From: Chitinophagaceae bacterium
Lineage (GTDB): Bacteria; Bacteroidota; Bacteroidia; Chitinophagales; Chitinophagaceae
Assembly: GCA_023957575.1 (NCBI GenBank)
Contig: JAMLGU010000006.1
Location: 62,001 to 126,000 of the forward strand
Direction: 5' to 3'
DNA: 64,000 bases
The notes below the pieces were generated by a model that had not been told where the DNA came from, did no database searches, and was given only the letters and a program-made list of their open reading frames with translations. Shown here piece by piece: positions 52,359-61,514 of this stretch; within the stretch, counting starts at the first letter, position 1; each line of letters begins with the position of its first letter. The position numbers were made by a program, and so were the translations under genes.

Positions 52359-54503
52359 ATGAATCGTATTTTTATATTTTTATTCACTATCTCTAATACA
52401 TTTTTTGTTTTGGCAAATGCCCAAAACGAAACGGTTGTACAATATAAAGAAGGGCTTATTCAGATTGCCAAACTCGAGGCTTTTATTGATAAAAGCAAAA
52501 AGTTAACAATCGATGATGTAAAAAACAAGGAATTTACGCCTCATAAAGCAAGTTTCAGTATTACCAATAATGCTATTTGGGCTAAGATAAGGATTGAAAA
52601 TTTGTCTGATAGCGATTCAATGTTTCTTGAAATTAAAAATCCTGTTCTTTTTGATCTTTCATTTTACACAGTAAATAAAGACAGTGTTTTCAATAACCTG
52701 GTTTTAGGAAGAAAATATAAATTTTCTGAAAGAGAATTTCAAGAAGTTACGGGTTTTGTCTATCCCGTTTATGTGCCACGGGGGAGTATTTCCTCTGTTT
52801 TTATTCGCATTGATTCTTATACCCCCATCCATCTCCCTGTTTATTTGGGTAAAAAAGATTTAATTATTAAAAATAATCTTGGTGGTGTTTTGGAAATAGG
52901 GGTTTATATCGGAGTGGTATTGATAATGTTCTTTTATAATCTTTTTATCTCCTTCACAGTTAAGGACAAAAGCTATTATTATTATGTACTGTATATCATT
53001 TTCGTTGGATTAGCTCAATTGGTTATTAACGGATTTGCCAACAAATATTTCTGGCCTGATAATGTATGGTTATCCACAAACAGCTATAATCTGTTTGGTA
53101 TATTATCAGGAATTTTCACGGGAACGCTGGCAAAAGGCTTTTTACAAACTCACTTTTATTCAAAGAGAATCAATAATGCGATCAATTTTATGATTGGGTT
53201 ATATCTTCTTTGTATTTTCATCCATTTTTTTGTTTCTCCTTATTATGCTTTTATTTTTATTAACTTTCTGGCAGGCACGGGAGCTTTATTAATTATTTAT
53301 GCAGCCATTTTCATTGTCAGGAGAAATTATCGTCCGGCAAGGTATTTTCTAATTGCGTTCTCGGTTTTTCTTGTAGCAGTTATTTTATTTGTATTCAGGA
53401 GCGCAGACATGCTGCCCTACAATATTTACACTTCTAATATTTTGGAGATAGGGTCTGCCATTCAAATCACATTGCTTTCTTTTGCATTAGCCGATAAAAT
53501 AAATATTTATAGAAAAGAACAAGCTGTTGCCCGTATTGAAGCATTGAAAATAGCTAAAGAGAACGAGCGGTTGATACAGAATCAAAACATTTTTCTGGAA
53601 AGGGAAGTCAAAAACCGAACGGTAGCGCTTGAACAATCAAACGATGAATTAAAAAAAACGCTTACTAAACTAAAAGACACACAGATAAAACTGATAGACT
53701 CCGAAAAAATGGCATCACTCGGCCAGTTGACTGCCGGAATTGCGCATGAAATAAATAATCCGATCAACTTCGTTTCTGCCAATATCAAACCATTGGAGTT
53801 GGATTTTAATGATTTGACAGAGATTATAAGGCGATATGAACAGATTGATTGGAGTAAAGATGTGACAAAGCAGATTGAAGAGATTGAAAATTATAAGAAA
53901 CAAATTGATTTGGCTTATATCAATGAAGAAATAAGGAATCTGCTCAATGGCATTCGTGATGGCGCCAACAGAACAGCAGATATCGTTAGTAACCTGAAAA
54001 ATTTTGCCAGAATAGACCAATCGCTTTTGAAGACTGTAAATTTAAATCAGGGAATTGAATCTACATTGGTGCTGATAAGGAATACTTTTCCTAAAGACCT
54101 GATTATTAATAAGGAATTAGGTGAGATTCCTTTGGTTGAATGTGCTCCGGGTAAGATAAATCAGGTGTTTATGAATTTGATCAATAATGGTGTGCAGGCT
54201 GTAAAATCGAAGTATTACTCAAAAACAGAGCAAAAGGCGCTAACCATAAGAACCTGGCAGGAAAACGAGGTTGTAAAAATATCTATAAAAGACAATGGCA
54301 TAGGAATGACCGATGAAGTGAAATCGAAAATTTTTGAACCTTTTTTTACCACAAAAGATGTAGGCGAAGGAACCGGATTGGGAATGTCAATCGTCAAAAG
54401 TATTATTGATGCCCATGAAGGATATATTTCTATACAATCGGCACAAGGAACAGGCACAGAATTTATTGTAACTTTACCTATTACTTCTAATCCACAAAAA
54501 TAA
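52359..54503 (+). CDS. 7TM-DISM sensor histidine kinase
   Basis: This 714-residue protein has a signal peptide, an extracytoplasmic ligand domain of the 7TMR-DISMED2 type (about residues 25-170), seven membrane helices (residues about 180-385; for example GVLEIGVYIGVVLIMFFYN, LIIYAAIFIVRR and YFLIAFSVFLVAVILFVF), and a coiled coil. A HisKA-like box with the phosphorylated histidine in LGQLTAGIAHEINNPINFV follows. The ATPase domain shows MNLINNGVQAVKS, IKDNGIGMTDEVK and GTGLGMSIVKSII. The ligand domain often binds carbohydrates or related molecules; the ligand here is unknown. It starts 1 base after the acyltransferase stop. Confidence 0.92.
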   Translation: MNRIFIFLFTISNTFFVLANAQNETVVQYKEGLIQIAKLEAFIDKSKKLTIDDVKNKEFTPHKASFSITNNAIWAKIRIENLSDSDSMFLEIKNPVLFDLSFYTVNKDSVFNNLVLGRKYKFSEREFQEVTGFVYPVYVPRGSISSVFIRIDSYTPIHLPVYLGKKDLIIKNNLGGVLEIGVYIGVVLIMFFYNLFISFTVKDKSYYYYVLYIIFVGLAQLVINGFANKYFWPDNVWLSTNSYNLFGILSGIFTGTLAKGFLQTHFYSKRINNAINFMIGLYLLCIFIHFFVSPYYAFIFINFLAGTGALLIIYAAIFIVRRNYRPARYFLIAFSVFLVAVILFVFRSADMLPYNIYTSNILEIGSAIQITLLSFALADKINIYRKEQAVARIEALKIAKENERLIQNQNIFLEREVKNRTVALEQSNDELKKTLTKLKDTQIKLIDSEKMASLGQLTAGIAHEINNPINFVSANIKPLELDFNDLTEIIRRYEQIDWSKDVTKQIEEIENYKKQIDLAYINEEIRNLLNGIRDGANRTADIVSNLKNFARIDQSLLKTVNLNQGIESTLVLIRNTFPKDLIINKELGEIPLVECAPGKINQVFMNLINNGVQAVKSKYYSKTEQKALTIRTWQENEVVKISIKDNGIGMTDEVKSKIFEPFFTTKDVGEGTGLGMSIVKSIIDAHEGYISIQSAQGTGTEFIVTLPITSNPQK

Positions 54504-54509
54504 CCTTTC

Positions 54510-55625
54510 GTGAGCGATATAAAGATACTATATGTTGACGATGAACAAAACAATCTTAATTCTTTTAAGGCAGCCTTTAGAAGAAGCTACATTGTTTTTA
54601 CTGCTATTTCTGCTAAGGAAGCGTTGGATATTTTGGAGCAGAATGATATCCATGTCATTATAGCCGATCAAAGAATGCCCGAGATATCTGGTGTAGAATT
54701 GTTTAAGATGATTCAGGAGCAGAACCACCTCGCTACCAGAATGTTGCTCACAGGCTATACCGATATCAACACACTGGCCGAAGCAATTAATGAAGGCCAT
54801 ATTTTTAGATACATCACCAAGCCCTGGAATGAACTTGAGTTGGACACGGCAATTAAAAACGGGTTTGAGTTTTATAGAGCCAAAATTGAACTAAGGAATA
54901 AAGTAGAAGAACTTCAGAAAACTAATGACGACCTCAACAGATTTATTTACAGCATTTCACACGAATTAAAAGCTCCTCTTGCATCCATCTTAGGCGTCGT
55001 CAATCTTGTCAAACTGGAAAATGATAACAAAAATGAAACCACCGAAGAATATTGGAGTATAATTGAAGAAAGTTGCCTGAGATTAGACCGCAATTTGACA
55101 AATATGTTACAATACTACAAAAACAGAAAACCAACAAATGAAAATGAAGAAATTAATTTTGAAGAACTCATTAATGATTTAATTTCACTCCATAACAGAG
55201 CAACACCTGCAGAGGGAGAATTAACATTTATTAAAAATATTCATCAACCAGTCAAATTCTTTGGTGATAAATTCAGAATTGAAATAATTTTAAGTAATCT
55301 GATCTCAAATGCTATAAAATATCAAAAACCTGAAGAAAAAGATAAGAAAGTCATTATAAATGCGGAAATTAACCCACAAGAAGCTAAATTAGAAATAAAA
55401 GACAATGGATTAGGAATTTCCGTAATTTCGCAAGAGAAAATTTTTACTCCATTTTTCAGAGGAGATTATCAGAAAGGTACCGGCTTAGGATTGTTTATTG
55501 CAAAAGAGGCTCTGGAAAAGATTAATGGCACAATCAAAATGGAGTCTGTCGTCGGCGAAGGAACCAGTTTTAGTATTACTATTCCCAATTCAAATCAAAC
55601 ATTTATAAATACAATGGATAAATAA
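54510..55625 (+). CDS. Response regulator-histidine kinase hybrid (receiver + kinase)
   Basis: This 371-residue protein starts at GTG 54510. It begins with a receiver (YVDDEQNNLNSFKAAFRRSY, aspartate in VIIADQRMPEISG). A kinase follows: histidine in YSISHELKAPLASILGV, N box NLISNAIKYQKPEEKD, and G boxes IKDNGLGISVISQEKI and GTGLGLFIAKEALEK. It has no membrane segment. It may relay phosphate from the 7TM kinase to the following receiver. The gene lies 6 bases after the kinase stop. Confidence 0.92.
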   Translation: MSDIKILYVDDEQNNLNSFKAAFRRSYIVFTAISAKEALDILEQNDIHVIIADQRMPEISGVELFKMIQEQNHLATRMLLTGYTDINTLAEAINEGHIFRYITKPWNELELDTAIKNGFEFYRAKIELRNKVEELQKTNDDLNRFIYSISHELKAPLASILGVVNLVKLENDNKNETTEEYWSIIEESCLRLDRNLTNMLQYYKNRKPTNENEEINFEELINDLISLHNRATPAEGELTFIKNIHQPVKFFGDKFRIEIILSNLISNAIKYQKPEEKDKKVIINAEINPQEAKLEIKDNGLGISVISQEKIFTPFFRGDYQKGTGLGLFIAKEALEKINGTIKMESVVGEGTSFSITIPNSNQTFINTMDK

Positions 55626-55638
55626 AATTTTTCAAAAA

Positions 55639-56058
55639 ATGACCTCAAACCCTAATAACAGCAACCTTGTATTAATGCTGATTGACGATAGCTCGTTCGA
55701 CTTAAAAATAAACACTAGAATTGTTGAGTATTCCGGCCTTCTCAACACAATAATTCCGTGTTCATCCGCCAGGGAGGCACTAATATATTTATCAGAAAAT
55801 TTGGATAACCCAGAGAAATTACCACAATTAATTCTCTTGGACATCCAAATGCCCGAAATGGACGGCTTTGAATTTATGGAACATTATGCACAATTCCCTG
55901 CTCCTTTCAAAACTAATTGTAAAGTTGCCATGCTTTCATCTTCAGAGGATTCAAGTGATTTGGACAAAATTAATGCAAATCCAAATATTTTAATGCTCAT
56001 TAAGAAACCACTACAACCAGCCATACTTCAACAGATAATGGCAGCACACAACTCCTGA
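55639..56058 (+). CDS. Single-domain response regulator
   Basis: This 139-residue receiver has LMLIDDSSFDLKINTRIVEY, the aspartate in LILLDIQMPEMDGFEFM, and the lysine in LMLIKKPLQPAILQQ. It has no output domain. It lies 13 bases after the hybrid gene and ends the run of five closely spaced genes. It probably serves as a phosphate carrier or as a protein-protein switch. Confidence 0.92.
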   Translation: MTSNPNNSNLVLMLIDDSSFDLKINTRIVEYSGLLNTIIPCSSAREALIYLSENLDNPEKLPQLILLDIQMPEMDGFEFMEHYAQFPAPFKTNCKVAMLSSSEDSSDLDKINANPNILMLIKKPLQPAILQQIMAAHNS

Positions 56059-56118
56059 GTCTTTAGGCAATGAACAATTTGTATTGTAGGTTGTTAAACT
56101 GCTAATCAAATAAAAATT

Positions 56119-56670
56119 ATGACCTGGCAGGACTATTTAAAATATTTCGAAGAGATTCTTAATGCTGAAAATCCTTCGGAACCTTACAATGATGATGAAT
56201 ATTATCAGTACACCAAACTCAACTGGAGCCGCAGCAATCGCTGGCTTAAACACAGTCCGCTGACCGAAGAAAGCAAGGCTGTTGTAAAGGCGATAAAAGA
56301 TAAACAAATCTGGGAACTGATTACCGAACCCTGGTGCGGAGACGCTGCCCATATTGTACCGATAGTTTATTTACTAAGTGCAGAAAATCCCAATATCCAA
56401 CTGAATCTTCAGTTGCGCGATAATGGCTCCGAAATAGACAAATACCTCACAAATGGCTCTAAATCAATACCTATTCTGATTGTGCGTGATGCAGTCGGCA
56501 AAGACCTGTTTCACTGGGGGCCAAGACCTGCAAGTGCAAAAAAAATATATGAAGATTTGAAAAAAGTAAACGGCTCCTATGAGGAGATAAAAGTTGCTCA
56601 TCAGAATTTTTACAACCAAGACAAAGCCCGTGAAATTCAGGAAGAAATCACGACCTTGCTTAAAAGCTGA
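56119..56670 (+). CDS. Thioredoxin-fold protein with single cysteine (WCGDA)
   Basis: This 183-residue protein has a thioredoxin-like fold. The usual CxxC is replaced by a single-cysteine form in LITEPWCGDAAHIVPIV, and the cis-proline region is SIPILIVRDAVGKD. The redox role is therefore likely noncanonical. This group is common in Bacteroidota. It is 60 bases after the response regulator gene and could be a read-through member of that set. Its stop codon adjoins the 3' end of the tRNA gene on the opposite strand. Confidence 0.8.
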   Translation: MTWQDYLKYFEEILNAENPSEPYNDDEYYQYTKLNWSRSNRWLKHSPLTEESKAVVKAIKDKQIWELITEPWCGDAAHIVPIVYLLSAENPNIQLNLQLRDNGSEIDKYLTNGSKSIPILIVRDAVGKDLFHWGPRPASAKKIYEDLKKVNGSYEEIKVAHQNFYNQDKAREIQEEITTLLKS

Positions 56671-56742
56671 GCCAACTATCGGATTCGAACCGACGGCCCT
56701 TTCATTACGAATGAAATGCTCTACCAGCTGAGCTAAGTTGGC
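56671..56742 (-). tRNA. tRNA-Thr (anticodon CGU)
   Basis: On the minus strand the sequence folds as a full cloverleaf: acceptor GCCAACT/AGTTGGC, D arm GCTC/GAGC, anticodon arm TTTCA/TGAAA with loop TTCGTAA (anticodon CGT), and T arm GTCGG/CCGAT with loop TTCGAAT. CCA is not encoded. The 5' end overlaps the end of the kinase gene by 10 bases on the same strand. Confidence 0.95.
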
Positions 56743-58178
56743 TTTACGGATATCCATTTTTCAGTATCCACTGGAAAATATTTTTTCACCGAAAATGAAT
56801 TACCAATGATTTCGGCAGCCTCATCCATATCTGCAATTTCTTTTTTGGCAATTGCCTGCACTATGATATTGCCAATGGCTGTAGCTTCTACCGGCCCCGC
56901 CATCACCGGCAGGCCTGTAGCATCGGCGGTAAACTGATTCAGCATCTCGTTTTGAGAACCGCCACCCACAATGTGCAACTGCTCAATAGCTCGACCCGTT
57001 GATTGCTCTATCTTCTTAACCACATCCCTGTATTTCAATGCCAGCGACTCCATCATCACCCGCACAAATTCTCCTTTGGTAACCGGCGCCTGCTGATGGG
57101 TGCGAATACAATAATCCACAATGGCCTGACGCATGTCCTTTGGCTTTGCAAACTGTTCATCATCAGGATCTAAAATCGCCAGAAATGGCTTCACATGAGC
57201 AGCTTCTTCAATCAAAGCCGAATAGTCAGTAACATAGCCCTCCTGCTCCCACTCCCGCACCACATTCTGCAACATCCACAGCCCGGTAATGTTTTTGAGA
57301 AAAGTAATTTTATTGTCAATACCACCTTCATTGGTGATATTCAGTTCCAGCGACTCGTTGTTCAGAATAGGTTTATCAATATGCAAACCCATCAGCGACC
57401 AGGTGCCCGAACTTAAAAAAGCTGTAGCATGGCTTCGGGTATAAGTAACTGCGGCGGCACTCGCCGTATCGTGCGAGCCTACTGCAAACACATCAATCGG
57501 AGGACAATTCAGTTCTTCGCACAGTTCCTTAGTTAATGCACCTATCCATTCGCCCGGATGAACAATGTCCTGAAAAATCGCTTGTGGAAGCTCCAGCGCT
57601 TCCATTATTTCTTTCGACCAGCTTTTGGTTTGGGCATCCAGCAGTGACGAGGTGGATGCTTCGGTATATTCGTTCTTTTTTACTCCGGTAAGAAAATAAT
57701 TGAACAAATCGGGCATAAACAGCAGGTCTTTGGCGATAGTCAGTTGCGGGTCATTACTCCGCTTCATCGCCAAAAGCTGAAAGATGGTATTGAACTCCAT
57801 GAACTGTATGCCACAGATATTGTAAATCCTCTCTTTCGATATTTTTTCAAAAGCTGCTTCCATCATACCGGCCACACGCCCGTCACGATAGCAAACCGGA
57901 TTGCCCAGGAGGTTTCCTTTTTCGTCAAGAAGCCCAAAATCCACTCCCCAGGTATCAATGCCGATACCGGCAATGTCTTTATATTTTTTGGCAGCCAGTT
58001 CAATCCCTGTTTTCAGTTCCTGAAGCAACGATAGAAAATCCCAGTAGAAATGGTTTCCTGCCTTTATCTGCCGGTTGGGGAAACGATGAATTTCCTCAAG
58101 CGATAGCATTCCGTTACTGAGGTTGCCCACCATCACCCGGCCACTGCCTGCACCAAAATCTGCTGCTATATAATGCAT
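56733..58178 (-). CDS. rhaB: Rhamnulokinase-family sugar kinase (FGGY)
   Basis: This 481-residue FGGY kinase has the phosphate loop region ADFGAGSGRVMVG, GIDTWGVDFGLLDEKGNL (catalytic aspartate area), VFAVGSHDTASAAAVTY, FLSSGTWSLMGL and IVGGGSQNEMLNQFTADATG. By sequence it fits rhamnulokinase, yet its neighbour upstream is L-fucose isomerase. Similar pairs in Bacteroidota act on L-fucose or both deoxysugars, so the substrate is uncertain. Its stop codon TAG lies inside the tRNA-Thr gene. Confidence 0.85.
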   Translation of the reverse strand: MHYIAADFGAGSGRVMVGNLSNGMLSLEEIHRFPNRQIKAGNHFYWDFLSLLQELKTGIELAAKKYKDIAGIGIDTWGVDFGLLDEKGNLLGNPVCYRDGRVAGMMEAAFEKISKERIYNICGIQFMEFNTIFQLLAMKRSNDPQLTIAKDLLFMPDLFNYFLTGVKKNEYTEASTSSLLDAQTKSWSKEIMEALELPQAIFQDIVHPGEWIGALTKELCEELNCPPIDVFAVGSHDTASAAAVTYTRSHATAFLSSGTWSLMGLHIDKPILNNESLELNITNEGGIDNKITFLKNITGLWMLQNVVREWEQEGYVTDYSALIEEAAHVKPFLAILDPDDEQFAKPKDMRQAIVDYCIRTHQQAPVTKGEFVRVMMESLALKYRDVVKKIEQSTGRAIEQLHIVGGGSQNEMLNQFTADATGLPVMAGPVEATAIGNIIVQAIAKKEIADMDEAAEIIGNSFSVKKYFPVDTEKWISVKPT

Positions 58179-58380
58179 AATCGTTTTATTATTTTTAGGT
58201 TACCGGCTACGGTACTACTATCAGCTTCGTTGCGTCGCACTCTTGTACTGCAGCACAAATATCAACTATTTATAAATCACCTCATTTCTTCCTGCTCCTC
58301 CATGCACTACAGTTGAACTGAGCGTAGCAAGCAAAGATGCCATGAGTACTGCAGCCGGTAAACAAAAATATTTTAATAAA
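58179..58380. other. Spacer between the kinase and fucI with a dispersed repeat
   Basis: This 202-base spacer holds TTGCGTCGCACTCTT (58230-58244), the reverse complement of a word at 6802-6816, and a related GAACTGAGCGTAGCAAGC stretch. Such words are probably part of a dispersed intergenic repeat. No gene is seen. Confidence 0.4.
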
Positions 58381-60159
58381 CTATTTGTACAATGGCCCGT
58401 AAGTGGCGCAAGCTCTATAATCAGACCCTTCTTTATCCATGCCGAAGGCGTTCCAGGCACTCGGTCTGAAAACATCCTGTTCTTCCACATTGTGCATGCA
58501 CACCGGAATCCTCAGCATGGAGCAAAGGGTGAGCAGGTCGGCACCGATGTGGCCATAGCTGAACGAGCAGTGATTGGCGCCCCAGTTGTTCATCACCGAA
58601 TACACATCGGTGAAAGCGCCTTGGCCGGTGAGCCGAGGCACAAACCATGTGGTAGGCCAGGTGCGGTCGGTTCTTTCGTTCAGGGTTTTGTGCACCTCTT
58701 CGGGCAGGTCTATCGTCCAGCCTTCGGCAAGCTGCAGCACGGGACCGAGGCCCTTGGCCAGATTAACGCGCAGGATGGTTACAGGCATATCGCCTTTGGA
58801 CAAGAAGCCCGAGGAGTAGCCATTGCCTCTGAAATATTCTCTGATGGCCGGATACCAGGTAGTGGCATTGAGGCAGGCATCTGCTTCCGTCTGATCAATC
58901 TCCCAGAAGGGTTTCATTGCCGGTTTGCCATCTCTGGATTGATATCCGCTACCATCCAAGCTGGCCGAACCCGAGTTGAGCAGGTGCAGGAAGCCGTCTT
59001 TGGCTCTTCCGGTCATCTCCACGCCGGTAACGCGTTTTACCGAATCGGGGCTCCAGTACGTTCTTACATCCGCAAAAACCTGAGGTGTATTGGTGAGCAA
59101 ATGGCCAAACAGCATGGCTACTGCGTTCAGCGAATCGTTTTCGGTGGCTACCATAAACGCTTTTCTGATACCGTTCCAATCGAATGAAGAGTTGAGGATT
59201 GCCTCTGCAAAGTCGCCATTGGGCATAAAATCGGTCCATTGTCTTTGCCCCTGAAAGCCTGATGCAATAGCGTTGTGGCCTTTGGCTTCTTCTGCAAAAC
59301 CAATTTCCTGCAAGCGCGGATTGCCTACCATCAGATCGCGGATGATGATGGTCATTTTCACCACCGTTTCCCAATCCTTGTCTTTTTCTTCCCTCGATTT
59401 TTGTTTTTCGGGTTTATTAAAATCGGTTCCTTCCTTGCAGTTGGCCTTTGTCCACACCATTGCTTTTTCAAACTCCTCTTGGTCATAAATGCCTTCCTGC
59501 ATACGGCGGATGAGTTCACTCATATCCACATATTCATTGCGCATGCCCAAGTATTCCTGAAAAAAGTTTTCATTCACTATGGAGCCTGCAATACCCATAG
59601 ATACAGAACCTACTGATAAATAAGACTTTCCGCGAAGGCTGGCCACCGCAATACCCGCCTTGGCAAAGCGCAACAGTTTTTCTTTTACGTCTTCGGGAAT
59701 AGAAGTGTCGGAAGATTCCATCACGTCATTTCCATAAATACCAAATGCGGGCAATCCTTTTTGGGTATGGCCTGCCAGAGCCGCAGCCAGATACACGGCT
59801 CCCGGACGTTCGGTGCCATTGAAGCCCCAGATGGCTTTGGGTGTGTGCGGTTCCATGTCAATCGTTTCGGAGCCATAGCACCAGCAGGGAGTAACGGTGA
59901 TGACCACACCCACATCCTCTCTTTTAAACTTTTCGGCACAGGCGGCTGCTTCGGCCACACGGCCAATGGTGGTATCGGCTATCACGCACCTTACCGGTGT
60001 ACCATCGGCATACTTTAGCTCGGAGGTCAGAAGGTCGGCAAGCGATTTTGCCATATTCATGGTTTGGTCTTCGAGCGATTCTCTTACGCCCATTTGCCTG
60101 CCGTCAATAGTAGGCCTGATGCCGATTGCGGGATGAGGCCATTGAAAATTAGTTTGCAT
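58381..60159 (-). CDS. fucI: L-fucose isomerase
   Basis: The preferred start is ATG 60159 ([20 protein letters not shown]), giving 592 residues, the usual length for FucI. Conserved blocks are [57 protein letters not shown], and [19 protein letters not shown]. It converts L-fucose to L-fuculose, and related enzymes also accept D-arabinose. It lies upstream of the kinase gene on the same strand with a 202-base spacer. Confidence 0.95.
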   Translation of the reverse strand: MQTNFQWPHPAIGIRPTIDGRQMGVRESLEDQTMNMAKSLADLLTSELKYADGTPVRCVIADTTIGRVAEAAACAEKFKREDVGVVITVTPCWCYGSETIDMEPHTPKAIWGFNGTERPGAVYLAAALAGHTQKGLPAFGIYGNDVMESSDTSIPEDVKEKLLRFAKAGIAVASLRGKSYLSVGSVSMGIAGSIVNENFFQEYLGMRNEYVDMSELIRRMQEGIYDQEEFEKAMVWTKANCKEGTDFNKPEKQKSREEKDKDWETVVKMTIIIRDLMVGNPRLQEIGFAEEAKGHNAIASGFQGQRQWTDFMPNGDFAEAILNSSFDWNGIRKAFMVATENDSLNAVAMLFGHLLTNTPQVFADVRTYWSPDSVKRVTGVEMTGRAKDGFLHLLNSGSASLDGSGYQSRDGKPAMKPFWEIDQTEADACLNATTWYPAIREYFRGNGYSSGFLSKGDMPVTILRVNLAKGLGPVLQLAEGWTIDLPEEVHKTLNERTDRTWPTTWFVPRLTGQGAFTDVYSVMNNWGANHCSFSYGHIGADLLTLCSMLRIPVCMHNVEEQDVFRPSAWNAFGMDKEGSDYRACATYGPLYK

Positions 60160-60333
60160 AATTTGGTATATTTTATTCAGAAAACAATTCTTAACTGTAT
60201 CTGACAAAAATAAACAATAAAATGGCAGGAAGATAAACTATTATGGGCAAAAGAGTAACCTAATTTTCGCAAAAGAAAAGTAGTTTTCAGATTATTTCCG
60301 GCCGGTACAATCTGTTGGATTTGGAAAAGGTCT

Positions 60334-60372
60334 AAAAAAAGCTGCTAAAATAGGTTTAGCAGCTCTTTTTTA
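60334..60372 (-). terminator. Terminator between the outer membrane protein gene and fucI
   Basis: GCTGCTAAA (60341-60349) and TTTAGCAGC (60355-60363) are perfect complements with seven As on one side and Ts on the other. On the minus strand it terminates the outer membrane protein gene ahead of fucI. Confidence 0.88.
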
Positions 60373-60386
60373 TGGTTGCAAAATAT

Positions 60387-60932
60387 TTATTTGAAGGTAT
60401 ATCCCAGACCGATACTAAAGTTCAACAATGAACGTTTCTTATCGTAGCTGTAATAGCCTTTGTCTTTGAAACTGATAGCCGGCGTCCAAAGGGCATTAAA
60501 CATGATGCCTTTATCTTTTAAAGGTTGAAAACGATAACCGATATTGAAGTGTCCATGAAAAAAAGCATCCTTTTCTTTTACACCAATGGGAGTACCAGTG
60601 TACATAAATTCAGACTTTTTAATCCTGAACTCAGGAGTTCCGTTTACACCCAGTTCAAGATAAGAGTTTTTTTTGCCTAAGAGGTAATTAATCGTAACCG
60701 GAACACCCAATGTAGCATCCTTATAACCGTAGTAAGAATAAGAGCCACTTAGACCGGCGCTAAAACCTAATCCGCCAATCTTATCCGGATTTAAGCGCAT
60801 GTCAAAATTAACCGAGCCGTGAGGTGCATTACCCAAGAAGCCGCCATATATGGATTTTTGGTATGAAGAAGTTTGTCCTTGCGAAGCAATAAAAGTGAAG
60901 AAGAGTAACCCTGATATGATAATCTTTTTCAT
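60387..60932 (-). CDS. Outer membrane beta-barrel protein, function unknown
   Basis: This 181-residue protein has a signal peptide (MKKIIISGLLFFTFIASQGQ, then T). It is followed by alternating strands with aromatic residues (YQKSIYGGFLGNAPHGSVNF, KIGGLGFSAGLSGSYSYYGY, HGHFNIGYRFQPLKDKGIMF) ending with LLNFSIGLGYTFK. The final phenylalanine/lysine region fits a small porin-like barrel. No family is recognised. Confidence 0.75.
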   Translation of the reverse strand: MKKIIISGLLFFTFIASQGQTSSYQKSIYGGFLGNAPHGSVNFDMRLNPDKIGGLGFSAGLSGSYSYYGYKDATLGVPVTINYLLGKKNSYLELGVNGTPEFRIKKSEFMYTGTPIGVKEKDAFFHGHFNIGYRFQPLKDKGIMFNALWTPAISFKDKGYYSYDKKRSLLNFSIGLGYTFK

Positions 60933-61514
60933 ATTAGTGTTTACGCCCCCCTCCTAATGAATTGATTATCAGCATGTTGGTTGTTTTTTTGATAAATTCA
61001 TAATTTTAATTTTTTGTTATAAAAAGCCCATTGTATATTTTATAAATACACACAGATATTTCTTAAACCACCTTTAAATTATTACTGTGCAGCCGGATTA
61101 AAGGTTTAGTTTTACATAAGTAGTGCAAAAGTATGTGTGAAATGTTTACTCACCAAGTTGTGAAATTATTTTGCCAATTCCTTAACATACTATTCAGTGC
61201 CACTTACGCTATCAATATACAATTGCTTTTCTTTTGATTTGTATTGCTGAATAAAATGCAGGTGTTCCAGAATAGTCGGGTTATCAAACATTTTTCTTGA
61301 TTGATTTGGATTTATAAAGACTACATTTTTTTATTGGAATAATATCAGCAATATTTAACCTAAAGAGGCTTCTTAATAAAATGATTTATCATACTTTTTA
61401 TAATTTCAGTGTGTTAAATTCGCAATCGATTGCGTAAAAAACAGAGATATTTTTTTACAATTGTTGTAACTTCTCACTTTAAAAAATTCAAGCTCCAAAT
61501 TTTGTATCCATAAT
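60933..61514. other. Intergenic region upstream of the pectate lyase gene
   Basis: No gene is supported in this AT-rich region. It contains a perfect 14-base palindrome (61421-61434) about 80 bases before the lyase start, described separately. Otherwise only weak AT-rich tracts are seen. Confidence 0.5.
61421..61434. promoter_or_regulatory. LacI-family type operator palindrome upstream of pectate lyase
   Basis: CGCAATCGATTGCG is a perfect palindrome with a central CG, as expected for LacI/GalR-type repressors. The lyase start is at 61515. A related site precedes the SusC gene (62829-62844). No LacI-type gene is in the window, so the link is inferred. Confidence 0.5.

Noticed and set aside
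52070..52387. A minus-strand open frame across the acyltransferase/kinase junction
   Set aside because: Antisense to two supported genes; the residues look random.
58342..59187. A 281-codon plus-strand open frame
   Set aside because: It lies entirely antisense to the well-supported fucI gene; no family resemblance was seen.
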